Of a stretch of 64,000 bases of DNA, positions 42,728-53,300 are shown piece by piece. A program made the position numbers and the translations under genes. Position 1 is the first letter of the stretch. Every line of letters starts with the position of its first letter. The DNA lies in assembly GCA_015060865.1 (NCBI GenBank), contig SUXS01000016.1, positions 26,560-90,559 of the forward strand, given 5' to 3'. This DNA comes from Bacteroidales bacterium (GTDB lineage: Bacteria > Bacteroidota > Bacteroidia > Bacteroidales > Bacteroidaceae). A model generated the notes under the pieces. That model worked only from the letters and a program-made list of their open reading frames with translations, ran no database searches and was not told the DNA's origin.

Positions 42728-43966
42728 ATGACAACAACCTATCCCCGACTGCTCAAGACGCTCTCGTTTGGCACCCTGGCGCTGGTGGCGCTGCTGCTCA
42801 TGGTGGCCACCATCGTGGAGAAGTTGCATGGCACCGAGTACGTGACCTCACACATCTATACCTCGTGGTGGATGATAGCGCTGTGGGCGCTGGCTGCCGT
42901 GGCGGGCACGCTCTACATCGTGCGCCAGCGTATGTGGCGACGGGTGTGTACCTTCGGGCTGCACGTGGCGCTGCTGCTCATCCTCATAGGGGCGCTCACC
43001 ACACACCTCATAGGCATACAGGGGCGTGTGCATCTGCGTCAGTGGATGCCGCCTGCCAAGACCTACTACGTGAGCGACGGCACGGAGCGGGTATTGCCCT
43101 TCCGTATCGCACTCGACAACTTCGAGGTGGAGTACTACGAGGGTACCGACGCACCTAAGGACTATGTGAGCCATCTGCTCATCACCGACGCGCAGGGCAA
43201 TACTACCGTGGGGACGGTGGCTATGAACAAGATACTCAAGCACAAGGGCTACCGGTTCTATCAGACGAGCTACGACGCGGATGGCCGCGGCAGCATACTC
43301 TCCATCAGTCACGACCCCTACGGTATAGCCATCACCTACGCAGGCTATCTGCTGCTGTTGGTGTCGATGATGGGCTTCTTCTTCGAGCGCAAGAGTGGCT
43401 TCCGTCACTTGCTGCGCACGAGCACGCTGGCCGTACGCATCGCCGCCGTGGTAGGCAGTGTATGTGGCGTCATAGTGGCTACGGTGATGGTGCTGAGCTA
43501 CACCCATAGCGACGAACCGCTGATACCTGTGCTGCGCTCGCCCCTGCTGGGCATCCACGTGTCGGTCATCATGATGGCCTACGTGCTGCTCTTCTGCACC
43601 CTGGTATGTGGCATAGCGGCCGAGGTGCAGCATCGCCGCCGTGGCGACCATAGCCGTGCCATCGGTCAGCTCCACGTGGCCAGCCGCCTGATGCTCTATC
43701 CCGCGCTGATGCTGCTCATGGCAGGCATCTTCATCGGTGCCGTATGGGCCAACGTGTCGTGGGGCCGCTACTGGGGCTGGGACCCCAAGGAGGTGTGGGC
43801 ACTCATCACGATGCTCATCTATGCCGCTCCGCTCCACAGCCGCTCCATGTCGTGGTTTGCCCGCCCCATGGCACTGCACCGCTACTGCATCCTCGCCTTC
43901 CTCACCGTACTGATGACCTACTTCGGTGTCAACTACCTGCTGGGCGGCATACACAGCTATGCGTGA
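42728..43966 (+). CDS. CcsBA-type cytochrome c heme lyase (compact ResB-CcsA fusion)
   Basis: About 412 residues from the ATG at 42728 (MTTTYPRLLKTLSFGTLAL); the open frame to 42602 is repeat DNA. The N-terminal half resembles a shortened ResB: membrane segments, then a periplasmic domain (FRIALDNFEVEYYEGT, GYRFYQTSYD). The C-terminal half is CcsA with the heme-handling WWD motif (VSWGRYWGWDPKEVWALITM). It belongs to System II cytochrome c maturation, which ligates heme to CxxCH. The likely client is the di-heme protein encoded just upstream. It is smaller than most CcsBA fusions because ResB is abbreviated. Confidence 0.92.
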   Translation: MTTTYPRLLKTLSFGTLALVALLLMVATIVEKLHGTEYVTSHIYTSWWMIALWALAAVAGTLYIVRQRMWRRVCTFGLHVALLLILIGALTTHLIGIQGRVHLRQWMPPAKTYYVSDGTERVLPFRIALDNFEVEYYEGTDAPKDYVSHLLITDAQGNTTVGTVAMNKILKHKGYRFYQTSYDADGRGSILSISHDPYGIAITYAGYLLLLVSMMGFFFERKSGFRHLLRTSTLAVRIAAVVGSVCGVIVATVMVLSYTHSDEPLIPVLRSPLLGIHVSVIMMAYVLLFCTLVCGIAAEVQHRRRGDHSRAIGQLHVASRLMLYPALMLLMAGIFIGAVWANVSWGRYWGWDPKEVWALITMLIYAAPLHSRSMSWFARPMALHRYCILAFLTVLMTYFGVNYLLGGIHSYA

Positions 43967-43984
43967 CGCGCGGTGCCTCCCAAT

Positions 43985-44116
43985 CGGAGCCGTCCGTTAG
44001 GATTGCCAGAGCCGTCTGGCAAAATTATCAGAGCCTTTCAATAAAACTGCCGGAGCCTTTCGTTAGAAAAAATCTCTTTGTCTGATTTCCGAATTCTCTT
44101 TGTCTGATTTCGCTAA
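43985..44116. repeat. 22-bp-period array 3 (six units)
   Basis: Units start at 43985, 44007, 44029, 44051, 44073 and 44095. Units 1-4 begin CGGAGCC or CAGAGCC; units 5-6 begin TCTCTTTGTCTGATTTC. Units 1 and 2 are palindromic with a compensated change (CGGA..TCCG and CAGA..TCTG). The array starts 19 bp after the CcsBA stop, so it may act in termination or mRNA ends. Confidence 0.85.
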
Positions 44117-44800
44117 CGAGCTTTAAAGCACTTTACCGAAATAGGTTGTCCGGCTGTCCTTGCATATTGCAACCTGCTGTGCTTCATCTCTTTAACGGGG
44201 ACAACCTAGGCTGCCCCTGGGCTGTCTTCCCTCACGCGTTGCTTTATCTCTTGGAGAAATCTATAGCACTTTCTGATGGAACTATAATGCGTTTTCCCTG
44301 TTTGTGTACTGATTACTTATTTACCGTTCGCGAACGACCGCGCTGCTCTTCGCGAACAGCAAATGAATCCATCAAACGAAGTCGGGAAAAACGCTTTATT
44401 TGTAGTGGAGAAAGGCAAGTGATTTTGTACATCTCTTCGTGTAATATTGTACGAATACACATGGCTTAATTCCCATCAGGAGTATTCATATTCAGTCATC
44501 AAGGACAACCCGAGGTCAACCCAGGCTGTCCTCGTTCGTTGATTGGTATACAATGTGTTATGTCGCGCAAGGGCAGCCGGGCAACCTATTCCGCAACACT
44601 TGTTTTATATGGATATTTGGGGAAACGCACCTTCATTTTGCTGCCGATACAACCATACCCCATAACTCTAAACCGTCATCCATCAACCATCAACCGCAGC
44701 TCCGCTGCTTAGTCATCGTCATCGTACACGCTTACGTGTTATTAGCTTCAAAATAATTCATAATTCATAATTTAGAATTCAGAATTAATATCTATCTTTG
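44117..44800. other. Gene-free repeat-rich region
   Basis: No credible gene. Decayed copies of a word like GGACAACC..GGCTGTCC recur at about 44143-44160, 44200-44230 and 44497-44535. A segment CAACCGCAGCTCC-GCTGCTTAGT at about 44691 recurs at 45297 with one change, so both sides of the small STAS-like gene carry the same intergenic repeat. Confidence 0.55.
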
Positions 44801-44823
44801 CAATGTATGAATGTGGATGCTTT

Positions 44824-45111
44824 ATGGTAACATTCAAGTTTAGAGAAATAGGCGAGGCGCTTGGCACCAGACAATTGGGAGCACAAGCCCGTGAACGCTT
44901 GTTGCCGCTCATAGAGAACAATGACAAGGTTGTACTTGACTTTGAGGGAGTCAGCGTGGTGTCAAACTCGTTTGCAGATGAGTGCCTTGCAAAGCTCCTT
45001 CTCGTAATGCCGTTTGAGGAACTGAAGCGACGTACCACCTTCGCCTCGGTCAACGACTTTGCCCGTCGTAATATCGCCATCGCTTTCCGCAGACGTATGG
45101 CACAGGCTTAA
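44824..45111 (+). CDS. STAS-like DUF4325 protein
   Basis: 95 residues from the ATG at 44824 (MVTFKFREIGEALGT). The in-frame ATG at 44803 is rejected because a TATCTTTG box at 44793-44800 places it before or at the transcript start. KVVLDFEGVSVVSNSFADECLAK is the DUF4325 signature, with the strand-Ser-helix form of STAS domains. DUF4325 proteins usually accompany an ATPase or histidine-kinase-like protein, or act in signalling; here the gene is solitary, followed by a terminator. Confidence 0.85.
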   Translation: MVTFKFREIGEALGTRQLGAQARERLLPLIENNDKVVLDFEGVSVVSNSFADECLAKLLLVMPFEELKRRTTFASVNDFARRNIAIAFRRRMAQA

Positions 45112-45136
45112 ATGAATTGATATAATCAAATATAGA

Positions 45137-45176
45137 CTCCCGACTTCTTCGAGGTCGGGAGATTTGTTTTCTTTTT
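45137..45176 (+). terminator. Intrinsic terminator after the DUF4325 gene
   Basis: CTCCCGACTTC pairs with GAGGTCGGGAG (one T-G) around TTC, then GATTTGTTTTCTTTTT. The rest of the gene-free 45177-45531 holds only the second copy of the CAACCGCAGCTCC repeat (about 45297-45346) and its TTAACGTTAACG expansion. Confidence 0.85.
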
Positions 45177-45531
45177 ACCTTTTTGCTTAACACGAATGAC
45201 CATGTAATTGCCCAATAATTGTCATTAATCGTTAACCTCTACATACTACACTCTAAAGACTGCAAACAAAACCCTCAACCATAAACTTTCAACCCTCAAC
45301 CGCAGCTCCGTTGCTTAGTTATCGTTAACGTTAACGTCATCGTACAGCCAAAGGCTGTCTTAACGTTGCAATCTCCGATTGCCTTAGAAGAATTACCTGC
45401 AGTATGACATACCTCGGTAATTTGTTTGAATAAAAACGGGGAATCAATAAGCTTTTCGGAGATAATCATTAAATGAGATTCCCCTCACTATCCGAGCAGT
45501 ATGATGGTGAGGGGGCGATTATTTGCGATGC

Positions 45532-45813
45532 TTATGCTATCGGTAGCAGTGCATGGGAGTACTCATCGTATGCCACACGGATGTAGCGTATAGTCAGCTG
45601 TCCCGTGTCATTGTTCATGATGGCCGTGAGGTCGATGCCGCGCCGCTGCATCTCACGAGTGAGAGCGGCAGAATAGTAGGAACGCTCTGCCGTCCATCCA
45701 TGCGAGGAGGCGAGGCTGTTGAAGTTAGTTACTAGTTGGCTGATTGTTTCGCTTGCGAAACGTGCTTCATAGAAGCTGATACGCTCTTGGGCGTAAGTGT
45801 CTGTCTTTGTCAT
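45532..45813 (-). CDS. Small conserved hypothetical protein
   Basis: 93 residues from the ATG at 45813 (MTKTDTYAQERISFYEARFA); the longer frame to 45873 adds sequence without family character. The protein is helical at the start (ETISQLVTNFNSLASSHGW) and ends in two strands (LTIRYIRVAYDEYSHALLP). I do not recognise a named family, though similar small proteins occur near mobile DNA in Bacteroidales. It is divergent from the restriction operon, with 287 bp between starts. Confidence 0.6.
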   Translation of the reverse strand: MTKTDTYAQERISFYEARFASETISQLVTNFNSLASSHGWTAERSYYSAALTREMQRRGIDLTAIMNNDTGQLTIRYIRVAYDEYSHALLPIA

Positions 45814-46044
45814 AATCGGATGTTTTTTGACGTTAATAAATCTGTCCACATCGTAACTTGACCACCGTGGCATCCCTGCTCGGTTGGTGCAGCGCTACAC
45901 TGCTCTTGATGTTTCGGGTGACAAAGTTAATACAAGATATATGAGCACACAAGTTTTTTGTGTTTTTTCAGACATTTCAGATAAATTTACCTTATGAAAT
46001 AGGATTATAGAAACAATATCTTTCATTTTCTGCTTGCTTTTGCT

Positions 46045-46052
46045 TAACTTTG
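46045..46052 (+). promoter_or_regulatory. -7 box (TAACTTTG) of the four-gene defence operon
   Basis: TAACTTTG is 47 bp before the mod ATG. No further box is evident in the short gaps (3-20 bp) between the four genes, so all are probably one transcript. Confidence 0.6.
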
Positions 46053-46099
46053 TAGCATAATCCCTAATTTGGGACAAATAGACGAACAAACATATCATT

Positions 46100-48007
46100 A
46101 TGATAAAAGACATCAGAGAGAGAAACGAAGAGGCATTTGCTGGTAAGAAGGAAATGGAAGTGTTGAGGGCTTACTTTCCACAATGCTTCACGGTTGACGG
46201 TGAGTTTGACATTGAGAAGTTTCGGTCATCACTTCCTGAGGGCACGAAGGTAAGTGACGAGACTACGGGATTTAACTTTCTTGGCAAGAATTATGCCCGA
46301 ATGTTGACGAATATGGATACAACAACTCTCATCCGACCGGATGTGGAGCATAATGCTAAGCCAGAGAACAAGGATAGTAAGAATGTATACATTAGCGGTG
46401 ACAATCTCGATGCTTTACAGCATCTTGTGAAATCGTATGCAGGGAAGGTTAAGGTGATATATATAGACCCACCATACAATACAGGTTCTGATGGCTTTGT
46501 CTATAATGACAAATTCTCTTTTACCGCAGAAGAACTTGCCAAGCGCTTGGAGATTTCACCTGAGCGAGCAGGCCGTATTCTCTCTATGACAAAGCGCGGC
46601 TCTGCAAGTCATGCTGCATGGCTCACGTTTATGCTTCCTCGTTTGTCTTTTGCTCGCGATTTGCTTACAAAGGATGGAGTAATTTTCATATCTATTGATG
46701 ATAATGAACAGGCTAATCTGAAGAGTTTGTGTGATGAGATATTTGGAGAGGAATGTTTTATGGGTAATGTTGTTAGAGCTACAGGACAAACAACAGGACA
46801 AGATAGCGGTGGATTAGGAACATCATTTGATTACATACTTGTTTATTCTAAGAATGAGGATTACGAATTGAACGGTCTTGAACTGACGGAAAAGGATAAA
46901 AAGCGTTTTCAAGAAGAAGATGATAATGGATTCTATGCATATGACCAACTTCGTAAAACAGGCTCTAATGACAAACGAGAAGACCGCCCGAATTTGTATT
47001 ATGGAATAACGGATCCTGATGGCAATATCTTATATCCAACAGCAACAGCTGGATATGATAGTTGTTGGCGAGTAGAAAAGGCTTCATACGAGAATCTTGT
47101 AAAAAATGACATGATTCTTTGGAAAAGAACTACAAGAAATGACAAAGAAGTTTGGTGGCCATATGTAAAGTATTATCTAGAAGGTAGAACCAAACGCCCG
47201 TCACCATTGTGGAATGATTTAGAAGGAAACAAAAAGGCAGCTCGTGAAGTCAGAGATTTGTTCGATGGCAAAAAGGTTTTTAGTTTTCCAAAGCCAGTTG
47301 ATTTGTTGGATAGAATAATAACTATTGCAACAGATAAGAATTCTTTAATTGTAGACTTTTTTGGAGGAAGCAGTACTACTGCTCATGCTTTAATGAAGAA
47401 AAATGCAGTAGATAATGGTTGCCGTACTTTTATTCTGATACAACTTCAAGAACCTTGTAAAGAAGATTCAGAAGCGTTCAAAGCTAATTATAGAACAATT
47501 GACCAAATCGGTATGGAGCGCATCAAGCGAGCTGCTAAGAAAATAAAGGATGAAAATCCATTGTTTGCAGGTGACTTAGGCTTCAAACACTATGTATTGG
47601 AAGAACCGAAAGAAGATGCACTTTTGAAGATGGAACAATTTGACCCAACAAGAGAGTTCCTTACCACGCTTACTGCTGATGATTTTGGTGTAGACTCTGT
47701 CCTTCGCACTTGGCTTGTAGCCGATGGCTATGGTTTGACCGAGGATGCCGAAGAGGTAAATCTTGATGGATATACAGCCTATTACAAAGAGGATCATCTG
47801 TATCTGATAAATCCTGATGATAACTTTACTGCCGGAAGCATCGCTGCACTGATGGATAAGTATAATGGCGAAGCATTCTCTCCGCAGAATATCGTTATCT
47901 TCGGCTATAGTTTTGGATTCACTCATCGTGAGGAGTTGCAGAAGAATCTTCGTGCCCTAAAAGATGGGAACAAATCGCTTACCGTGAATATTGATATTAG
48001 GTATTAA
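46100..48007 (+). CDS. mod: Type III restriction-modification DNA methyltransferase (Mod)
   Basis: 635 residues, normal for a type III Mod. Motif IV is IYIDPPYNTGSDGFVYND (DPPY at about 123) and motif I follows later as IVDFFGGSSTTAHALMKK, the beta-class order for N6-adenine methylation. The target recognition domain should lie between them (about 200-400). Mod alone methylates its site and gives specificity to the Mod-Res complex. No simple-sequence tract indicating phase variation is visible. DNA here is distinctly A/T-rich compared with 31-44 kb. The next gene starts 18 bp later. Confidence 0.95.
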   Translation: MIKDIRERNEEAFAGKKEMEVLRAYFPQCFTVDGEFDIEKFRSSLPEGTKVSDETTGFNFLGKNYARMLTNMDTTTLIRPDVEHNAKPENKDSKNVYISGDNLDALQHLVKSYAGKVKVIYIDPPYNTGSDGFVYNDKFSFTAEELAKRLEISPERAGRILSMTKRGSASHAAWLTFMLPRLSFARDLLTKDGVIFISIDDNEQANLKSLCDEIFGEECFMGNVVRATGQTTGQDSGGLGTSFDYILVYSKNEDYELNGLELTEKDKKRFQEEDDNGFYAYDQLRKTGSNDKREDRPNLYYGITDPDGNILYPTATAGYDSCWRVEKASYENLVKNDMILWKRTTRNDKEVWWPYVKYYLEGRTKRPSPLWNDLEGNKKAAREVRDLFDGKKVFSFPKPVDLLDRIITIATDKNSLIVDFFGGSSTTAHALMKKNAVDNGCRTFILIQLQEPCKEDSEAFKANYRTIDQIGMERIKRAAKKIKDENPLFAGDLGFKHYVLEEPKEDALLKMEQFDPTREFLTTLTADDFGVDSVLRTWLVADGYGLTEDAEEVNLDGYTAYYKEDHLYLINPDDNFTAGSIAALMDKYNGEAFSPQNIVIFGYSFGFTHREELQKNLRALKDGNKSLTVNIDIRY

Positions 48008-48025
48008 CCTATAAACATAAAGATT

Positions 48026-49423
48026 ATGTATCTAAAGAAACTGAACATACGAAACTTTCGTTGTTTCGGCAATTATGAAATAGAGTTTGCGCCTCGTGTG
48101 ACTATACTATTCGGTAAGAATGGTTCTGGTAAGACTACTTTGATTCATGCGCTTCATAAAGCCTTGAGTTTTATGATGCACTCTGAAAAAATAAAGGAGA
48201 AAGACCCGAAGACAAAGAAATGGAGAGTTGTTGAAGAGCAAACTTTAAGAGGGGGTAACCCATATGTAAGCGTTGAAGGATTTAGCAAAACAGGTGAAGC
48301 ACATTACGATGGGGTAAAACGGGCTGATTATACCATAGAAATAAAGGCCGAGGCAAATCTTGATGAACAGACTCCCATAGAATGGGCGATGAGTGCATAT
48401 TATATTGATAGCCGATTACGTAAATCAGAATATAAAGAGGCATTTAATACACTTTACAAATGGTATCAAACGACAGGTAAACTACCATTATTGGCTTATT
48501 ATTCTGATGGCTATCCGCATTATACTAATGTTGCTAAATCTAAGAAAGAAAACTCCAAAGAAGCATTTTTTGTAAAATCTTTTGATGAGAGTTTCGGATA
48601 TACTGATTGGAATACCGAAATGGGATGTACTAATACTTGGCTGGTTCGTTTAGAAACCCAAATTAGAACGATGAAATACTCTAAGTGGCAATACGACGAA
48701 ACAGACAATGAAGCTGTGCGTAAAGTTGCTATGGATGAAATAGAAGTATCGGGAAAGGAGGTTTCTTATGTAACAGGTATATTAAAACAGTTTTCGAAGG
48801 ATGATGCCAAATATGCGATAGAAAATATAAGAATTAGTCCTTATGATGCTTGTCTAGAAATTGTTACAGTGGATGGAAAGAACTATTCTTTCCGAAAATT
48901 ACCAGCAGGATACAAACGAATGTTCTATATTACATTAGATCTTGCTTATCGTAGTTTTTTTCTTAGTAATATTGCAACAAAAAATGTTGGGGGTGTAGTA
49001 TTTATAGATGAAATAGATTTGCATTTACATCCCGAATTAGAGAAGGTTGTGCTAAAGCGATTTATGGATACATTTCCTAATTTGCAATTTATTGTATCTA
49101 CGCATTCTCCGTTGGTGTTGACTGGATTGGAGACAGAAGGTAAACCAAACCGTATACTACAGATGAATGCTGAAACAAATGCTCCTAAGCCAATACTTTG
49201 GCCTGATATATATGGACTGGATTATAATACAGGATTGGAAGATATAATGGGAGTGGAATCCAAGGATAATGGATTGGATTATATGGTTTCACTTTGTGCA
49301 TATATGCGTAAACGCGAAAAAATAGCACAAGCTGATAATATCAAGCAAAGGATTCTCTCGACTTATTCGAAAAACGAAGAGGAATTGGAGAAGATGATTA
49401 ACAAGAAAATAACAGAGATGTAA
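48026..49423 (+). CDS. SMC/OLD-like AAA ATPase, PtuA-like
   Basis: 465 residues. It opens MYLKKLNIRNFRCFGNYEIE, the standard start of RecF/OLD-type ATPases, with Walker A GKNGSGKT at residues 30-37. LPAGYKRMFYITLDLAYRS holds the ABC-like signature region, Walker B is VVFIDEIDLHLHP (about 324-336), and STHSPLVLTGLE is the H-loop. A C-terminal helical tail follows (KREKIAQADNIKQRI). There is no TOPRIM domain, so it is not OLD. Paired with the HNH gene 3 bp downstream it resembles PtuA of Septu or the ATPase of retron-Ec78-type systems. It lies between mod and res of a type III system. Confidence 0.88.
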   Translation: MYLKKLNIRNFRCFGNYEIEFAPRVTILFGKNGSGKTTLIHALHKALSFMMHSEKIKEKDPKTKKWRVVEEQTLRGGNPYVSVEGFSKTGEAHYDGVKRADYTIEIKAEANLDEQTPIEWAMSAYYIDSRLRKSEYKEAFNTLYKWYQTTGKLPLLAYYSDGYPHYTNVAKSKKENSKEAFFVKSFDESFGYTDWNTEMGCTNTWLVRLETQIRTMKYSKWQYDETDNEAVRKVAMDEIEVSGKEVSYVTGILKQFSKDDAKYAIENIRISPYDACLEIVTVDGKNYSFRKLPAGYKRMFYITLDLAYRSFFLSNIATKNVGGVVFIDEIDLHLHPELEKVVLKRFMDTFPNLQFIVSTHSPLVLTGLETEGKPNRILQMNAETNAPKPILWPDIYGLDYNTGLEDIMGVESKDNGLDYMVSLCAYMRKREKIAQADNIKQRILSTYSKNEEELEKMINKKITEM

Positions 49424-49426
49424 CTT

Positions 49427-50299
49427 ATGCAGCATATAGACAAATCTGTGCATCGTGAAGAGGGTAATAGTATTACTCTACGGTATCTTGAAAGCATCAA
49501 AATAGAAGATGAACAGAGATACCCTGTTGATTATAATAATAGTTTTCGTAATTTGCCAGACAAAGAGAACTCTTATTATAAGCAAATGACAGATATTTTG
49601 CTTGTTAATCAACGATATTATTGTTGCTATTGTATGCGTAGGCTCACGGGTAACAAGGATATAACCTTAGAGCATATCATCCCGCAGAATGTTGATAAAA
49701 GTAGAATTTCTTATTATCAACGTGACGAGGTTTCAGAATTAAAAGATAATATTGTATTGTCGGAAGATTTTTCTCATACACCTAATCCCTCACTCGAAAA
49801 ATTACCTCACACTGTGGCCTATGATAATTTGTCCATCTCATGTAAAGGGGAGTTACCGAAGAGAAAACATTCTAAAGATGTGATAAAAGATGGCCAATGT
49901 TGTAATAATGCACGAAGGAATGAAGATCTATTTCCCATATATCTGTTGGATAACTCTAATCTTATAGTATATCATAAAAGTGGTAAGGTTCTTGAAGGTA
50001 GTGACGAGTATTGGCAAGAAGATGTACGTAAGGTTATATCAAAGGCCAAATTGAATTGTCCAACACTGCAGGATATTCGTCTTTTGTGGTTTATACTTAA
50101 GGATAATGCGATGGAAGAAATCTGTAGTTTAGGGAAAGAAAAAGATACACGTCTTGACTTGATACGGGATGCTTTGTTCCTAACATCTTTGTCAGATGAA
50201 AAGATAGATAACCTATTGGCGAAATTTGAAAAAGAAGATTATTGGAATACATTCTTATTATATGATTGGTTTCATTCAGTCATTTGGGATGAAGCATAA
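49427..50299 (+). CDS. HNH endonuclease, PtuB-like
   Basis: 290 residues. RYYCCYCMRRLTGNKDITLE is followed by HIIPQN: a zinc pair C66xxC69 and the catalytic His83 of an HNH fold. The distal part DNLSISCKG with later QCCNNARRNED supplies the Asn and second metal-ligand region. This matches the PtuB architecture (HNH effector of Septu). It starts 3 bp after the ATPase stop and ends 20 bp before res. It would be the nuclease effector of the ATPase. The C-terminal half (about 170-290) is helical and unassigned. Confidence 0.87.
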   Translation: MQHIDKSVHREEGNSITLRYLESIKIEDEQRYPVDYNNSFRNLPDKENSYYKQMTDILLVNQRYYCCYCMRRLTGNKDITLEHIIPQNVDKSRISYYQRDEVSELKDNIVLSEDFSHTPNPSLEKLPHTVAYDNLSISCKGELPKRKHSKDVIKDGQCCNNARRNEDLFPIYLLDNSNLIVYHKSGKVLEGSDEYWQEDVRKVISKAKLNCPTLQDIRLLWFILKDNAMEEICSLGKEKDTRLDLIRDALFLTSLSDEKIDNLLAKFEKEDYWNTFLLYDWFHSVIWDEA

Positions 50300-50319
50300 T
50301 CTATAAGAAGTACTGAACT

Positions 50320-53300
50320 ATGGAATTAAAACTTGAAAGTTCACTTCAGCATCAGTTGTCGCCAATCAATGGAGTGGCGACTGTGGTGGAGGCTTCGATA
50401 AAGGAAACGGCAAGAGCAAGCCATCAGAATCCTGTATTGTCGAGGAAGATGGATGCTACGGCCTTGAAACAGGTGCGTAGTGAATATGGTATATTGGATA
50501 AGGCAACGCAGAAGCGTATCAATGAGCGTAATCTGCCTGATAAGATAAAGGAACTGCCAGAGCATAGTCTTCTTGATATCAAGATGGAAACGGGTACGGG
50601 AAAGACATACGTGTATACCCGTACCATGTTTGAATTGCACAAACGTTGCGGTTTCAACAAGTTTATTATTGCTGTTCCAACTTTGCCGATCAAGGCTGGT
50701 ACGGCTGCATTTCTTGATGATGCAGAGGTGATGCGCCACTTCTCGGATGTATGTGGATATAATGCGCAGATAGAGCTTTGCATGCTCGAACCTCAAAAGC
50801 AAAAGAAGAAAGGAAGACTTAATATCCCCTCGGTTGTGGGGCACTTCTTCTATGGTAGCCACCATGTGAAGAACAAAATTTATGTACTGCTACTCAATAC
50901 GCAACTGTTGACCAGCGGTAAACTGCTGACTCGTGAAGATTACGATCAAATGTTGGGCGAGTTTCATCGTCCAGTAGATGCCATCAAAGACACACTGCCT
51001 GTGCTTATCATTGATGAGCCGCATCGCATGGAGCGTAGCAGCAAATCGTACGCTGCATTGATTGAGAACTTCTGCCCTCAGCTTGTATTAAGATATGGTG
51101 CAACATTCCCAGAGTTCACCTTTGGACGCGGCAGCAATAAAATCATCGCGAAGGATTATCAGGAACTGGTATATGAACTTGATGCAGCTGCTTCTTTCAA
51201 CAACGGATTGATTAAAGGTGTAGCCAAAGAACACCTTGAATTGCCAGGTGGAAGACGTGCTGAAAAGAAGATAAAAATAGTAAGTACAGTCAGTGGCGGT
51301 TCGGTGAATATGAAATATACGAACGCTGACAATCGCGATACTACTTACACGTTGCATATTGGCGAAAGCCTTAGTGAGATAGATGCTGACCTTGATGGTG
51401 TGGTAATAGAAGGTCTTACTAAAAATAGCGTTTTGCTGAGCAATGGACAAGAGAAGTTTGTAGGCGACCAGTTCTATCCAGACCAATACAGTCTGTCATA
51501 TCAAGAAGGCATGATGGACTTGGCATTGATGCGTCACTTTGAAACAGAGCGTGAGAACTTCTGTCGCGAAGGACTACCAATCAAAACATTGGCGCTTTTC
51601 TTTATAGACAACATAGAAAGTTTCCGTGGCGTAGATGGAGGCAATGATGGTTGGCTAAGAATGAAGTTCCTTGAACTGTTGAAGGCACGAGTGGAGAAAG
51701 AGTTAAACCGACAAAACACAAAGGAGTATAGGGAATACCTTGAAGCTACTTTGGCCAATCTTGAAGATACGTGTGCAGGCTATTTCTCACAAGACAATAA
51801 TGACACGGACGAAAATATCGCCAAGGAGGTGAAAGCTATACTTCATGGCAAGAAAGAATTGCTGAGTTTTAAGGACAAGGAGGGAAAACCTAACGTGCTG
51901 CGTTTCTTGTTCTCAAAATGGACATTGAAAGAGGGTTGGGATAATCCCAATGTGTTTACAATATGCAAATTACGCTCTAGTGGTTCGGAAATAAGCAAGT
52001 TGCAAGAGGTGGGCCGTGGACTACGCCTTCCTGTAGACTGTGGAGGAAACAGAATCAGTGATAGCGCTTTCATGCTCAATTATATTGTAGACTTCACTGA
52101 AAAGGACTTTGCCAATAAACTGGTTGCCGAAATCAATGGAGAACTGGAGAATGAGCAGAAAAAACCTTTGGAGATTACTTATGATGACGTAGTAAGTGTA
52201 GCAGCAAAGCGTGGATTGGATGAAACGACTTTCTTTATCGAACTATTGCAGAAAGGTTATATAAACATCAACAAGGAAATTGCGCCTGAGAAGTTTGATT
52301 CTCTTTTGGCTGATTATCCAGAGTTCAGCACTCTTAGCTCAGGTGTAAATACAAACCGTATTATCAATCGTAATAGCGAACGTAAAGATACAATACATAT
52401 CCGTAAAGCGCAATTTGATGAGTTGAGAGAGTTGTGGGGCCAATTGAATCGCAAGTACATTATGTACTTTGACAAGGAAATTGACAAAAAGCTGGAAGAT
52501 GCTTTGCCAGATATAATCAAGGATAAACACATCTTTTCACTCCAAACGATTGAGTCTAGCCGTGAAGAGTTGCACTTTCAAGATAAAACAGCATACGCAG
52601 CAGAAGGAACACGTACTGCGCTGACACTACATAGCCGACATTATGCATATAATGAATTCTTATTAAGAACATCAAGGGCCTCAAACATCCCAGTTCAGAT
52701 TCTCCATCGAGCTATTTGTAAGGCTGTAGCTCGTGGTTGCAAAATTACAAATGAGATGTTTAACGAAGACTCAAAAACAAGATTCATTGGCGCTGTTGAT
52801 GATTGGAAATGCAATGAACTTATAGGCTTTATTCGTTATAAGCAGGCAAACTATAAAGTAAAAGGAACCAAACTGACAAATGCAGATGGTAGTGTGAAGG
52901 ATGAAGTAGTGCAAACCTATATTGGCAATAAACTCGTACCTGGTACTCCACCTGCCAAATACCTTTACGATGCATATGCCCATGATTCTGGTTTGGAACT
53001 GAAAAATATGCAGACAGAGATAGATGAAGTTATTGTATATGGCAAGATTCCTTCACATAGTATCTGTATTCCTACTATAGCATCCTCTAATTATAGTCCA
53101 GACTTCATGTATGTAGTAAAGAAAGGGGATGGAACAAAGGAACTGAATATAGTAATAGAGACCAAAGCTTATGATAAGGAAACATTGATTGCGCAAGATG
53201 AAGAAACAAAAATTTCTTGTGCTGAAGAGTTCTTCAAGACGATGACCGCTAATGGCTATACCGTCCATTTCCGCAAACAGATCAATAGCGTTGGGGTAAA

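Noticed and set aside
44146..44469. 107-codon plus-strand frame
   Set aside because: Cys-rich, no family character, no promoter or start context, and it runs through decayed repeat DNA.
46100..48007. Phase-variable mod gene
   Set aside because: No simple-sequence repeat tract long enough for slippage was found in or before the gene.
48026..49423. OLD-family nuclease
   Set aside because: No TOPRIM motifs follow the ATPase domain; the nuclease function is in the separate HNH gene.
48026..50299. Retron (Ec78 type) reading of the ATPase and HNH pair
   Set aside because: There is no reverse transcriptase gene and no msr/msd-like structure next to the pair.
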